Positions 1 through 12,756 of a stretch of 64,000 nucleotides of DNA are shown piece after piece (within the stretch, counting starts at the first letter, position 1; every line of letters starts with the position of its first letter). Source of the DNA: Irpex lacteus (taxonomy: Eukaryota; Basidiomycota; Agaricomycetes; Polyporales; Irpicaceae); contig MQVO02000022.1 of assembly GCA_001986395.2 (NCBI GenBank), positions 434,001-498,000 of the forward strand. The letters are read 5' to 3'. A program made the translations under genes and the position numbers. A model generated the notes under the pieces. It did not search any database and had not been told where the DNA came from. It worked only from the letters and a program-made list of their open reading frames with translations.

Positions 1-17
1 CAAGAGCTCTCACTGCA

Positions 18-2556
18 ATGAGAGAGAGAGGCGATGAATTGTCGGATAGTCAGCATGAGCAGAGTCAAGGTGACGCTTTCAACTTATACTCACTTGTTTG
101 TAGATCCCTTGGCCCGCTAATCTTCTATGTAAGCAGTGTCATCGATCCTTGACAAGCTGCCCGGCGAAGACGAACTCAGAGAGTCCGACGGCGACAGCGA
201 TCTTGACTATGTACCGGAGGTCGGTGAGAGAGACGGGTATGAAAGCGAAGAGGAAACGGGAAATCCCACTGAGGTGGCAGGGTCGCAGACACATAGTAAG
301 AAGCCTGCCAAACGCGGTCGAACCGACGTCATGGCCGAGCGGACTGTTGTGGGAAAAAGGAAGAGTCAGTTAGACCTCTACACGTACGTCTTGATGCTCA
401 CTATGTTCGAGCCTAACTATCACTAACATTGATCTACCTGTAGAAATGAGCCGAAGAAGACAAGGGTTGCTCCCACTGCGCCATCAAGACCTATCCCTTC
501 CGCATTTACTGGCTTGACACCAGAATGGCCGCGTCAAACCGCAAATAAGGGAAAGGCCCGGGCATCGAATACAAGTAAAGCTCTTCTCCGTTGGCTTTGC
601 TGGATCTGCTAACACGTCCAATATAGAGGGGAAATTAATAGCGGCCTCAACTCCAACCCGTTCATCAGTACCAGAGACTCACACAGACGCACACCGCATT
701 CGCAGCACAGAGCCTGAGACACGGGACGGAGAAAGTGATAGAAGCAATGGTGATGTCGAGATCAACCTTGCCGCATTTGCTGACGAACCTGATGTCGTTG
801 AAAGAGATGCCGCTGACTCAGTTGCGCGAAGTACAGCAAGTATTGAAGCGTTCCAGCCACTTACCTGGGAGCACTTGCCCACACTAGTCAGTCGAAGATC
901 CTCTGTAGAGCCCCAGGCGAGGAGAGGTTCTGCAAACCTACCATCTGTCAACCCTTCTACTCGGGGCAGCACTGCATCAGTGACTCCAAGTCCTGCCACA
1001 TCTAATAACAGAAGATTACCTCAAGCCGAATCGCAGCGTTTGCAACATGTAGTGCGAGCGCCGCCGTTCTCTCGTCACGCATCCGAGGCACCTCACCTCC
1101 AGTCACAGCTAGATTCGAGCGGTCAGTTCGACGATACAGCATCAGCAGCGCCCAGCTCTGAACGAGTCAACACTAAGGTTAGTAGTATTTTGTCAGCAAG
1201 TAGACATAGAGATGTACTTATCATGATGGATGATCTCGTCACACAGCTGTCCAACAGGTCATCCTTTCTCGGAGCCATGCAAACCCGCGTAACGCTACCA
1301 CAACTTCCCACGATGCCTATGAAAGTCAGTAGTAGAAAGACGGAGCGAGGAACAACATCCGCGGCACAATCTACCTCCGAGTCCACCGGCCGCCGTCGTG
1401 AACGGCCCCGTATCGAGCAGCTCCCTACGGAGCTACAAGGATACTTTCATCGGTCGGGTCAGATTATTCTCTTCGCCAAACGAGTCGCGGGGACCCTGCG
1501 GCCCTTTGTGAATCCGACGGTAGAGATTGTCCAAGACATTTTGGACTTCTTCTTTCCTGACAAGTACGAAGTCACCAGTCGGGGAGATATAATCTATCAG
1601 CTGGTGAGTACTTACTGTATTTCGAGAAGTTGAAGCGGAGCTCTACTGACCCTGAGATATATAGGTTCTACGTCGTCTTCGAGAGTGGCGAAATGAGATT
1701 GGTTCAGCGGGCGAAGCGGCAGCTGACTACTATGTCAACGCACTCAAGGAGCAGCTCCGAGAGAACGGAAACGCCGACACGGATGAAGAGGAGGCAGAAC
1801 GTATACAAGAGTCCATCGAGCTTTTGCTCGGCGACGTAAATGGTTTAAGTCGCCCATTTTGGTGGAGGGTATATCGTGGTGAGAATCAAAAACAAGTGAG
1901 TTGGCGCTTATAGCTGCCTTATAGCAGTACACCGTCAATTTACTCATCGTGTCATCCTACGTGCACTGCGGCATCAAATATCTATAGGGTCGTTTCCAAT
2001 CCGCGGTTATTCTCTTCGTTTTTGGTGCTTACCTTGAAGCTTGCGGCATCAACCTTAAATCACCGCTCGATAAACTCATTGGTACTCACCCACCTACAGG
2101 AGGCCTCGTACTATCTATTCTTTCGGTGAGCCGCTCTTATTCATGTTGATCGCTTAGCTATGCGATGTAACTGACATTGTACAGGCAGAGCGTGGATTAG
2201 CAATGTACCGACAAGGACGGAAACATGTTCCGGAAAACAAACTCGAGAGATGGTTCTCAGTCGAGAACTGGCGCGATGGTGAACAATTTGACCACACAGG
2301 AAGGCTCATCAATGTACAGCGCGAACATATTCTCATACAATATATGAACCACCTCACGACGGACGATTGGTTGAAAATCGTGCAGGCTGCGCTTGAGTTT
2401 CGAGCTCAGCTTGAAACGGCTGGATCCTCGGGCTCGCGCAAGAGTAAGCAGCGCGCTGCAACACCGATAGAGGACATTCAAGCTCTCGATACTGTCCACG
2501 TCGACGAGGATTTCGATTGGACATTACACTCGGACCCTATCGAACCTCAAGACTAA
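18..2556 (+). CDS. Hypothetical basidiomycete protein, DUF6532-like
   Basis: Seven exons join in frame: 18-69, 137-383, 444-574, 627-1603, 1665-1895, 1988-2125 and 2185-2556. The first ATG I can see is at 18; the gene could also extend further upstream, because the frame is open to the left edge. The N-terminal half is acidic, then basic and Ser/Thr/Pro-rich, and looks disordered or nuclear. The C-terminal half is globular: an exon around 1430-1600 rich in Phe and Ile, then a segment with GTHPPTGGLVLSIL followed by a helix-rich tail ending at TAA 2556. That arrangement resembles the DUF6532 proteins common in Agaricomycetes, often found near transposon remnants, but I name the family from memory of its general look only. 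No catalytic motif is visible. The gene model is well supported by frame continuity; the function is unknown. Confidence 0.7.
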
Positions 2557-3383
2557 TGCAAGATCGCCCTCGCTTTCGCTTCGCTCGGACCCCTTGGTAT
2601 GTTATTATCTTTTGAATGCCGGTAATGTATTGACCAAATCATACTGTGACGACCTACTACTAACAGCATCAACAACGCAAGCTACTCAATCAACATTCAC
2701 GCTTTCCGGGATCTTCAGTATGTCTCAGAATTTGCCAAGTCTCTCTCGGTTCAACCCGATATTGCTTAATATAGACTACGTACTTGCTACGGTCGAGTCC
2801 TCAACAGACTATTACTAGTACTAATATCAGTCAATAATTTACCCTCCAATGCAATTCAATTTCGTTCGCAACTCCTTCCAAGCTATTATTAGTCATCTGG
2901 AAAAAAGGGAAGTGATACATAGCTGTATGTGACGTACATACCATTCATACCAACATACACGTCCCCCCTATATTTACTCCATATACCATCAGCGAGAGAT
3001 GTATACCCGTATATACCAATCAATATCAGTATAAACATACAAGCAAGTAGTACATAGTGCAATGTACCGCTGTTTACTCCATCCATTTTCATGTCCAGGT
3101 ATTATTCACACACGTACAGCCAGAAGATGTTCAATTTAGAATGATATATTATCAGTGCTCGCTACTCGTGCTACGTACATATAAAACTAAACAGTCATGA
3201 GCAACTACCTGCCCCGCACGATGAGCTGGCGTTGTGCTCATGTAATGCAGCATACCAACACTGCTGTTAACAGTCTACAGGCATGGATAGCTGATCAGCG
3301 CAAACCATTGGAGTAGCACACACTGGATAACAACCAAACAGTGTTAGCGAAAGAAGAGTATGATAAAGGCGGCAACATACATC
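2557..3383. other. Intergenic, no gene seen
   Basis: This is the space between two convergent 3' ends. It is AT-rich, with many short ATGTA/TACAT-type words around 2900-3180. Open frames here are short and lack codon structure. I see no RNA gene or repeat. Confidence 0.6.
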
Positions 3384-3986
3384 TTAGCTCTGCATGTGAG
3401 CCAAGCCATTCGCTGTCCACGCCCGCAGTATGATTGATCGCGACGGAAGACGCTGCACAAAGAAAGAACGATAAGAAACGTTGGCAAACATACCAGGAAG
3501 GAAGGGGGTAACTTACTGTTATCGTAGCGTCCACTCACCATGCTTGCCATATTGTCTCGCACGCTCACGTTAACATTGCCGATAGCGTGTATAAGTGTAC
3601 CCTCCGAACATCTGTATAAGTGCTGGTAGCTCATGAGGCCGATGCTCAGACTCGATAAGCATCAACTTACCTGATGATGGGGATGCGCTTGATCAGCCTA
3701 CTACAACAGGGCATAAACCCGGAGTGGTGAGGTGGACCAGTCAGGCTGTACGCCATGGTCAGCAGCAGCCACATATGACTGCGAACTAAAGGATGAGTCA
3801 TCTTGAATAGCGGTCTCATCGGTCTAAAGACACGCACCAACATATGTAACCCTCTCACTGAAGTCATCGAAGCCGCTGTCCTGTACGTAGAGTCGATAGA
3901 TCAGTTGCTGTATATCATGGATGGTGATGGACGTTTACCACGTAAGTTTTCTCGTCAGAGTCACTGAGTGAGGACCAGCGAGGCAT
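3384..3986 (-). CDS. Small orphan protein, multi-exon
   Basis: Reading the minus strand from ATG at 3986, exons of roughly 48, 43, 34, 30, 69 and 69 nt join without a break through five introns bounded by GT and AG, ending at TAA 3384. The product is about 97 residues. It starts MPRWSSLSDSDEKTYV, has a short hydrophobic stretch with HMWLLLTMA, a basic segment RLIKRIPIIR and an amphipathic tail ending AHMQS. No signal peptide and no family I recognise. The support is that every splice join keeps the frame although the exons are tiny, which is hard to get by chance. It points away from the 4438 reading frame, leaving about 450 bp between the two starts. Whether it is translated is unproven. Confidence 0.5.
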
Positions 3987-4437
3987 TCCATACGTCGACC
4001 ACTACATATTGACATTTCAAGGTCCATAAAGAGATGACCTACTTCGGCGGGTCGAGGTAGTGAGAACGGAACAGAGAGCCAGAAGGTTTCGGTGCATTTG
4101 TAGTCGCAGGAGAAAACGAAAGATGGTGGTCGCGGAGGAAGAAGTCGCGTTTGACCTCAATAGTAGACGCCAAAACTGAATAATCAACGGGATCATGTGA
4201 TATGGCGCTTGGGAAGATAGAGCGCTAAGCGCTTGCTGAGCCTTCCTTCGTTCGACGAACCTTCGCATTCCATCCTCTATCCTCCTCATCAACGGATACG
4301 TCGAGACCATTTCATCGCTCTATATTTACTCTCCACTCTTCTATCCTACTTGATATCCTCTCGTGCTAGCTTCTTCATAACCACAGACCTACGGACGCGA
4401 GTCACGCGACACTCTGCCTCAACGACCCGGTCCACAA

Positions 4438-4769
4438 TGTCTACGGACCCATTCGGCAGCTGGCTACTGTATCCTCGCCCTACTTATCCACTTTCGCAAG
4501 TCGAAAACTTGCCTATTTGATGCATCCACACCTCTCCTGCCCCTTGCTCGATATTCGAACACAGCATTCTGCATGCAGCCTCTGCTCAGTTTGTCAGGCT
4601 GGCCGTCGTAGCTGCGCGGCTTGTCGACGGGCTCTTTTCTCATTTCACGCCCGAGAAGGTTGGGCCTCAGTGTCGCCTCACTAGTGGTGGCTTGAATTCT
4701 CTTGTAAGCAGAGGTAATGTTTGTCGACGGTTGTGCGACTGTACTCTGTGCGTATGTAATTTACAGTAG
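4438..4769 (+). CDS. Possible small two-exon gene
   Basis: A well-placed ATG at 4438 (context CACA before ATG) opens a 31-nt exon, MSTDPFGSWL, with a donor at 4469. An acceptor ending at 4578 continues the frame through a helix-like stretch with QFVRLAVVAARLVDGLFSHF to TAG at 4769, giving about 73 residues. The tail is Cys-rich and less convincing, and a GTAAGC within the second exon might start another intron. No homologue recognised. I report it because the middle stretch has protein-like composition, but it may be a remnant. Confidence 0.25.
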
Positions 4770-5590
4770 CTACCAATGATTAATACATGCCCTTTTCAAG
4801 TGCCATGCTGGTTATACGCCGTCTAGGGCGTGCTTGAATACAGTTTCGATAAACATAACGGCCATTAGGCTTGTAAACTATCCTCATTCCTCGTATCAAA
4901 CGACAATCTCAATATTGCTGGCTGTACGGTGAGCACGCGTGCGCGCCAGTCGCAAGGACGATACTGATATTCAGTCACCAATCACCTCGATATAGCGGCC
5001 GGACAGGCAGTACTTGATATATCCTCAAGCGATAGTACCTATAGCTATATACAATCATGTACTGGCACATACATATGTCCTGGTATATACAGTATGTGTG
5101 GTATGTGACGGTATAGAGCGCTCACCCGTGGTACGTACTGTTGCCTTTTTCCTGATGGTGTGAAGTTGGGACGCGATTGGAAGCCGTGTTAGCGGTCTTG
5201 GAGACGTTGAGCGCATTATCCCAACTAGGGACATGTGTTAGCCCAAGTCCGGTAATCTTGGAGCGTTGGACGTGTTGGGCGCCTTGGAGAGCTTGCCTCA
5301 ACACCTCCAACTCACCCGTCATTTTGCTGATGTGAAGTATTAGGAGCCTTGCATATTGACCCCGCGGGTTTCAACTGTAGAGGGTACACCTGAAGACGTA
5401 CAAGCTTATGTATATCCTCTGTGGAAATGTAGTATAAGACTCGAATGAAGGGTGCAGTATGTGGCCGCATACGATTAGTATTAGTGAACTTCAACTCGGA
5501 GCCTTACATCAATAGGGTCGCGGACTGCATACGATCACCATTGGCGCATAGGTTATCCTGAGCGTAGTTATTCAGTGAAATCATACTCAC
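4770..5590. other. Intergenic with imperfect internal repeats
   Basis: Around 5160-5300 short degenerate words such as GTGTTAG, CTTGGAG and CGTTGGA recur several times in different order. A minus-strand open frame at 5122-5322 reads through them but has no convincing splice partner. Otherwise nothing seen. Confidence 0.4.
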
Positions 5591-5782
5591 CGTGTACACT
5601 GAGAAGATGTGTTCAAAGGGGGTGCAAAAACACCCGTAGTCAGCTTGAAGTTCATGATCAAATTCAAGTTCAAGTCGCTTGCCCTCGCGATCGGGCAGAC
5701 AAAGCATGCCACGCGGAAATGATGCGCCCTTCCCAGAAAGGAAGCGCGCCCAGATCACGCTTGTTGCATGCTCCCGTGTCAC
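5591..5782 (-). CDS. Tentative first exon of an unrecognised gene
   Basis: A 64-codon open exon starts at ATG 5782 and ends at a clean GTGAGT donor just below 5591. It has protein-like composition, including the stretch FPRGMLCLPDREGKRLELEF. Downstream on the minus strand I see candidate micro-exons near 5505-5521 and 5390-5420, but could not build a model free of stops. It lies head to head with the F-box/WD40 gene, with 85 bp between the start codons, so the two would share a promoter. It may be a real short gene, an upstream antisense transcript, or chance. Confidence 0.3.
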
Positions 5783-5867
5783 GCTTTGTGCTCGACGTGC
5801 TTGTCGTCGGGCACATCGCGTCCTTATACCCTTCCATTACGCCCGCTCTTCTTGATTATCGTGTCCG

Positions 5868-8800
5868 ATGGCGGCAAGACCTCCTTCCGAAGCCCCCTCA
5901 CGCGTCTCGCGCAGAACATCGCGTTCTACGGCGGCAGGTACGTCGTCGGGCGGGAGCAAAGTGTCCAACGCGAAGTCGACCGGCGGCGTCGTGTCTTTGA
6001 AGAGAACGAACAACTCTGAGATGTCGACACCGCCGACGTTTACGAACAGAACGAAAGCCGGCAGCTCGATCCAGTCCAATGCTCGTCGACCCATAGCTCC
6101 TCCCTCCGCATTCCCGTTTAAGAACCCGAACGCGTCGGTGGGCTCGGGGGTCTCGACGCCGCCCAATGCGTCGGTCAGCAGGGCACCCGTGCGTCAGAAT
6201 AGTATGCCTATACCCTCGCCAGCACAACGCCCGCCCTCGGTGACTGCTGCTTCTCGCCGTCCAGCCTCTCTATCCTTGAAGGACTCGCCAATCAAGAACA
6301 CAACTCCACCCCAGCAGACAACACCTCGGACACCTCCCACGCAGCCAGGACTTAGTTCTGCCTCACCTGGTTTCTCTTCAAGTCTATCACCGCCTGTCGC
6401 GATGACTCCGATGATTGGGATGACTTCTACTCCGTCCAGGACACCAGTCAAGAAGCCTCGCACACCAAGCGTACGTGGAACACCATCCAGAGTCAAGAAG
6501 CAATCCCCCTCTCCTGCGAGTCTCATGAAAAGACAGCAGCTTGATGCATCTCCGGCACGCTCTAGTGGGGACATGCTATGGGTTGAGAACCCAGCACTGC
6601 TTGCGAATAGTCCTGCTATGAAGGGTCGTCAATTCACCACCAACAATACTTCGGTGGATTCGCCTGCGCTGCGATTCTCGTTTGATGGCGATGACAGCCA
6701 AGGTATCTCGATTTGGGATGGAGGGGATGATGAGTTCTCGTTAGATATGCTCACAGACGTGGATGAAGTGCTCGACGAGGATGTAAGTGATCTCTCGTAT
6801 ATCGTAAGCCACTCTCTAAGAGGTCAATACGCTTCAGATGCACCATGCTCTTGATGAGGTGCATAAGCTGCATACACGAAAACTGTTGCACTATCGACGA
6901 CTCCTTGAACGCGCACAAGCGTCCACCGCAGCCCAGCTCCACGCACTTCAAGCCGAAATCCAGGTTTTGCGGGATGGCGCACAGGATAAGCCGTCCAACC
7001 CTCTGTTGACCATCGAAGACGCGGACAACTACTGTGTCTGTGGTGGGAAGAAGAAGAAAGGGTACTGGAGCGGTTATCGCGGCGATGACGACGAGCCAGA
7101 AGGTGAAGTTGACCTGGCAACCGCCTTGAAGGGCCAGAACGGTATTTTCAATGAGACAGAGGTCCGCAAGGCGATACGTGGATTGAGCCGAGATGAACGC
7201 ATGAGACTGTTCGTGATTTTCTCGTGATTTTCTCGCGCGTAGCCTTGGAGATACTGATTTTGAGACAACAGGATTGCTCTCATCCTGGATTCTTGCATGC
7301 CTGGAGATATACGACTTCAGATCTTGCTCTTGGAGAAATATGCAAAATCTACCTTTGACATTATCGGTCACCTTGCCCCAGATCTGGTGTTCAAGATCTT
7401 CAAACATCTGTCCGTAGCCGAATTAGTTGGAGTTGAGTCGGTAAGTACTCGGTTGAGTATTTGCCCAATCTTCCCTAACAGCGAGCTCCCAAGGTTTCGA
7501 AGAAATGGCAAGAGATGGTGCATCTACCCGCCTTGTGGAGATACCACTGTATCCGCATCACCGCGAATGACCCAGTGCCTATTCGACCACCAGCTAAGCC
7601 TGAGGGATGGTAGGTGTTGATGGACAATACGCTGTGTTTTCACGCTTTATTCATGCCTGTTGCAGGGAACCATTGTATCGCTCGCTACATCATCGTGAAG
7701 ACAATTTCAAGAACGGCATACCGCAAAGTATCAAATTCCTGAACGGCCATACCAACTATTGCACGACTCTTCTCTTGCGAGGTACGCTGGCCTCACTTCA
7801 TTTCTAAATTCACGATTGACATGTACGAAGGCAAACGGCTGATCAGCGGTTCATACGATGAGACAATCCGTTTCTGGGACATAGAAACTGGAGAAATGAA
7901 GAAATGCTTGCAGGTTAAGAAGCCAGTCAGCTGCGTAGACTTCCTCGCGGAAGAAGGTTAGTCCAGACCCCAGCTATGATATGTTGCTGTCGGTAACTCA
8001 TGGACCGATATTCAGAGGTTTTTGTGGTCGGCTTCCACGATGTTGGGTGAGTAGAGTATTGTCGTGTTGGTTTACAACTATCATACTAATCACGACACCA
8101 GACGTGTCCACCTCTTTTCCTCCCTGACTTTCACGCCTCTCCAACAACTTGCAGGCCATCTCAATGGCATCCGCGCAGTCGCCCTGTCATCGAAGAATCT
8201 CGTCTCCGCCGGCGCTGACAAAGCTCTGGTTTGCTGGGATTGGCGTTCTGGAACGAAGATCGTTCGGTTCGGCCAACAGACCACTGTCAACATCGGTGTC
8301 CAAATCATCAGAGGCAGTTCTGCGGAGGAAGGCGAGCGTGTTGTCAGTGTGACCATCGACGGTATAGTGCGGGTATTCTCCATCCGTTAGTATCAAACCT
8401 TGTCTTCGAGATTTCGTGCTGATTACAGTCACAGGTCGCAGAGAGATGATTTCCCAGTTCAAACTCGCAGAATTGGGTGGCAGCGATCCCGTTTTGAGTT
8501 CGAAGTTGCTAAACGTCGGTAAAGCGCCGGACAATATGCTTCAGTACGTTTAACTATGTTCTACCCTGAGATCAATATCCTGAGTTATACTCCAGGTGGT
8601 TTGCCGCGAAAGGAACGCAGATGACTGTGAGTAATTCGACCCTCGTCCGCAAAGCTTTTACTGATCCGAGATATAGTGTGCCACGAAGTCGATTATTCTT
8701 CATTTGCAATGGACGGAAGAAGACTCTGAGAATACTACTGCGAACGTCAACGGCCTTGTGCAAAGCCCAGTAGATCTCACAACGCCTATGCTTTCGACTG

Positions 8801-9708
8801 GACGCTCAACTCTCATAAGCCCGAGCCCAGCACCTCGTACAATCTCCTCCATGTCACGGCGATCATCTTCGTTCATTGCACCTACGCGGAGAACCTCTAT
8901 CGCTCGAACACATAGTTCCTTTACTTCTACTGGAGCTATGAAGTCACGTCTCTCGTTGAACAACATATCGAACTCGTCTCTGCCTCTGTCCCCTGCGAGT
9001 CCGTCGCCAGGTCCTACCACGCCAATGTACTTCGGTCGTGCCGCAGTGCTTACTGCACCTCCGAAGCTGGTGGGTGTGGTTGAGACACCTGACGTCGCTG
9101 TGGGTGCTGTTGACCCTCGGAAGCGACGTGTTGTCACTGCTACTCGCTTCAGCACCAGAAGTGGTGCTAATCGGACCGTACGTAATATTCATCTGAGATC
9201 ATCCTGGATCCCTGCTCATGCCCACTTGATGCAGATCTTCATGTCGACACACCGCGAGAAGGATGATACGCAGCGGATACCTGAAGATGGCGATGACTCT
9301 ACTGTGGACCTAAGTGTAAGCGGGAAATCGACCCCAATCTCACCGGTCGACTACGACAACAATATTATACCCCTCGGCGGCGCATGGGCAGCTCTGGCAG
9401 ATGCAGATGCCTCCACCGCCTCCGGCCTGAAGGGCTTGAAAGGTCCTCTTCCAGCTAAATTCCAAGGCTTGGCCACGCATGAGAAGAACCCGATGTCTAT
9501 GCAGCTCAGTCACGAAGAAGTTGTGGTTGGATGTGCCGATGGTACTATCTAGTGAGTATCATTTGTATCGCTGAGGACACATCTTTCTGATTTTTTATCC
9601 AGTGTTCTAAACTTTGTTGGATACGACTACAAGAAAGAACGCGCTCAGGACTGGACTGGAAACGGTATCACGGATCTACAACTTGCCGACCTCGCAGAGA
9701 CGGCATAA
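5868..9708 (+). CDS. F-box/WD40-repeat protein, likely SCF ubiquitin-ligase substrate receptor
   Basis: About a dozen exons join in frame from ATG 5868 to TAA 9708. Residues 1-305 are Ser/Pro/Thr-rich and disordered. A short coiled-coil-like part ([20 protein letters not shown]) follows. An F-box lies near residues 465-510 ([19 protein letters not shown] and KKWQEM). WD-type blades come next: [10 protein letters not shown] with [13 protein letters not shown], then [10 protein letters not shown] with [13 protein letters not shown], then [16 protein letters not shown] Ser-rich insertion separates the last blades from the C-terminus. In this family the F-box docks on Skp1 and the propeller binds phosphorylated targets (Cdc4/Fbw7/Pop-type logic); the target here is unknown. 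One 57-nt segment (9178-9234) has splice signals but is also open in frame. Confidence 0.88.
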
Positions 9709-10136
9709 TCTTTCTTTTACTTCCCTTTGTTTGATGTTTGCAGCATTGCAATGTCACATACACTCCCTGCCATCCTGTCCATTTACATTTCGCTTTGTCA
9801 AAAGCTTTGCATTTCCACGTCAAATCCATCCTCGGACTTGCATACCACTTCTTTCCTCTCTCCGCCTGGTTACTTTACATAGCTTCGAAAGAAGGTAGTA
9901 CGTATGAGACTGTATACTGTTAACGTTACTACACACATCTATGCATAACCCATAACCTACATATCGCTCCAGGCTAGTGATACTTGAATCCTTCCATACC
10001 CAGGCCACAGGCCTCATTGTTCCTCGCTGATCCCTGGTACAACAACAGTAACAGTGTAATAAATAGGGTACAACCTCGCATTACTCTCTGGTAGATAGCC
10101 GTGCAAAGTGACGTGGAAGAAAAACCGTCGGTGCCC
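9709..10136. other. Convergent 3' flank
   Basis: About 430 bp between the 3' ends of the F-box/WD40 gene (+) and the acyltransferase gene (-). T- and C-rich, consistent with untranslated tails. No further feature seen. Confidence 0.6.
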
Positions 10137-12230
10137 TCACTGGCTCAACGCCCGAACGACAGATTCAGCCGCATCACGCGCAGCGAAAAGATGTCGAACC
10201 AGGGGAGTTGAACCAGGAGACTTGACCTTAGCCCGAGCACTGAAATCCGAATCTTCAACCGGTACTGGGCTACGTCTTTTGATGTATTTGTTTGGGGCTG
10301 GTAGCGGCGGGCGAGCGTATTGTTCCAATCTGTCTTCTGGGACGTCTCGAGAGGGGTTTGAGAGGACGCCAAGGAGGACCTTCCATGAGACAAGTGCGCG
10401 TTGATATCTATATGAGGGAGGTTAAGTGAACAGTCATTCAGCGATGTGCAGTATAGCAGCTTACTGTCTGTAATTCCCTGCGAGTAGATGCGTGATTGAT
10501 TAGAACTTAATCACATAGACAGGCAGTTACTAACTCACCCTTGATCAGTAACGAGTGCCATTTAAACACGACCCACGTCGTCCAGTACATGACTGCAAGT
10601 GTTGCGACCACTCTCTTCAGCCCATATACACTAGGGATGTCCTTCACAAACCAGTTCCCTGCCGTCCTCAAGGCTCCAGGCATACCCAGCCACCGATCCG
10701 CAAGTCTTCCGCTCAGAAGCACATTGGCTAACTTAAACGAGGCGATCCATGATGTGATCCCGAAGGCCAATCCAGAGGGGACGACGGTCAGTTCCGCAAC
10801 TGTCTCTTCTTCGCCTGGTTTCATTAACTTCCGTGCGGTAGGTGGGCCGACGAGATATGCCGGTATATGCAGGATCAATGCTGGAAGGAACAGCCAGAAA
10901 CGAGGATGCAGGAGAAGGACCAGAAGGTGGTGGACAAAAGTGAGTAGAGCGGTTGATGCGGTAGGAAGTGTTGACGAAGGGTAGACTTGGACGAGGGTGT
11001 CATGTGGAATATTTGTGTAGTGTAGGAGGCTGTAATAGCTAACGAGCGTTTTCTTCCCTTTGGCGGCTACGGCAGATGTGGTGGTGGGCTCGGTGAAGAG
11101 ATCAATGAATCTGCAATTGTCGTTAGGTCGAAGGTCAATAGAAAGGATCGGGAAAACTTACTTCTGTGAGACTGTGACCCAATCTTTGGTGGGTACATTC
11201 TCACTGCCCTTCCATGCAATATCCCGCGCAATACTAGCAGCAAACCAGGTATCCCTATCAAGTGAGTAATTAGCACAGCTAAAAATAAGAATAGACAGGA
11301 TTCATGTACCAGTCGGGTGCATTTATAGTCAACTCGATGAGCCGTTTCTCGATTTCCGTCGTTAAGTTCTTTGTGACAGTGCGTGCGGCGTCAGAGTCAG
11401 ACGCAGACAGATATCGTGAAGCAAAGAAGTCCAAGTCTATTGGTTCGCCATAGCGCACAGACACCTAAATAGAGCAAACATTGGTCTTCCAGTGGAGACG
11501 CATACAGTGCACAGAGAACTTACGCGACTTTGGTACTTGGACTTGTTCGTACACACGACCCCAACCGGCACAATCGTGAGCTTCTGTGCTTTTGTATTCG
11601 GGGGTTGATGCTTCTGCCAACGCGCATATTCCAAGGCAACATAAGATGCTCCGTCCTTGATCTGAGCAATTTGGGGCTCGGTGTAGCTTGTACCTTCGGG
11701 GAACAAGCCGATGACCTCGCCATTGTCAAGTGCTTCAAACGTTTCCCGGAAGAGCGACGTTCGTGTGTCGTTGGCCTTGTTGTCAGATGACGTCGAGCCA
11801 TTGCCTGTTCCATTCGGCTCTGAGGTCGCAGCGCTGTTAGGGTTTCGACGAACAGGGATTGCGCCTGAAGAGGTAAGCGTCCAGCCGGCTATGGGGTTCT
11901 TGAACATGCTGGCTTTAGCCCAGAAGCATACACAGCGCCGGTGAGGCATAGTGACAGCTAAATATGCGCATATAGTCAGCCTATCAGGGCCACCGCGTTC
12001 ATGAAAGGGGAAACGCACTGAGTGTTGCAATGTCAATGATCTCGTTGTGGTGACATGGCGTACTGCGAGGAATGAGTCTCATTGAGGGGTCTACGCTGAG
12101 TTTTCACTCACATAATGAGAGGTCCTGCTTCGAGTACATGCTCCTGCCCTTCGACATGGACATCCGAGTAGTATTCCATGGACCATAACGAGATGCGCCG
12201 CAGCGCACGATACACGAGCTTAAGATTCAT
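10137..12230 (-). CDS. SCT1: Glycerol-3-phosphate / dihydroxyacetone-phosphate acyltransferase
   Basis: Eight exons (119, 44, 434, 155, 93, 572, 13 and 271 nt) give 566 residues from ATG 12230 to TGA 10137. It should transfer an acyl group to sn-1 of glycerol-3-phosphate, the first step of phospholipid and triacylglycerol synthesis, at the ER membrane. The PlsC signature is visible: HHNEIID (HX4D, split by an intron), the block GWTLTSSGAIPVRR, then FPEGTSYTEPQI. The C-terminal half has membrane-spanning stretches (FWLFLPALILHIPAYL and others) and a charged Pro-rich tail. This matches the Sct1/Gpt2 family in order and size. Exon 7 is a 13-nt micro-exon. A strong GTACGT donor and TTATAG acceptor just upstream of ATG suggest an intron in the 5' leader. 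SCT1 versus GPT2 identity is not resolved. Confidence 0.9.
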
Positions 12231-12756
12231 CCTATAACATGCAGATTCCAGTAGTGAGCGATATTTTCGTAGTGCAAGAATAATCACGTACTTTAGACGT
12301 CGTCGTTGGGTGTTTGAATTGAGTGCCCAAGCTTGTAGTGCAAGTCAGGGAGAGAGTAGGAAGGGGTAAGAGGACAAGCTGCAAGCACAACCAACTGCCA
12401 GCTTCCTCGCACAAGTACTGCAATGATAATCAATAACTGCGTGTTTCGGTCTCACGCTTGATGGAAACAGGCTGGGGAATAGAAGCCACTGTATCGAGGC
12501 CTTGGGGACACCAGTGTATGTTGTTGACAATGCTTGTCTAGATGATTGTAAACCACCCTAATATCATTGTCGACATAAGGACGGCGGAGAACAGCGACGA
12601 CAACAACAGCAGAGAGGCGGACAGCGCGTTAATATCGTTGCAACACCGTGCTTTGCAGACATGATCATCACAGCGAGAGGCTGAGAACAGATCGACGTGC
12701 AAATCTGACGCGGGGGTTAACGCACTTCGCCGCTGATGCGCCTTCAGCTAATCCCT

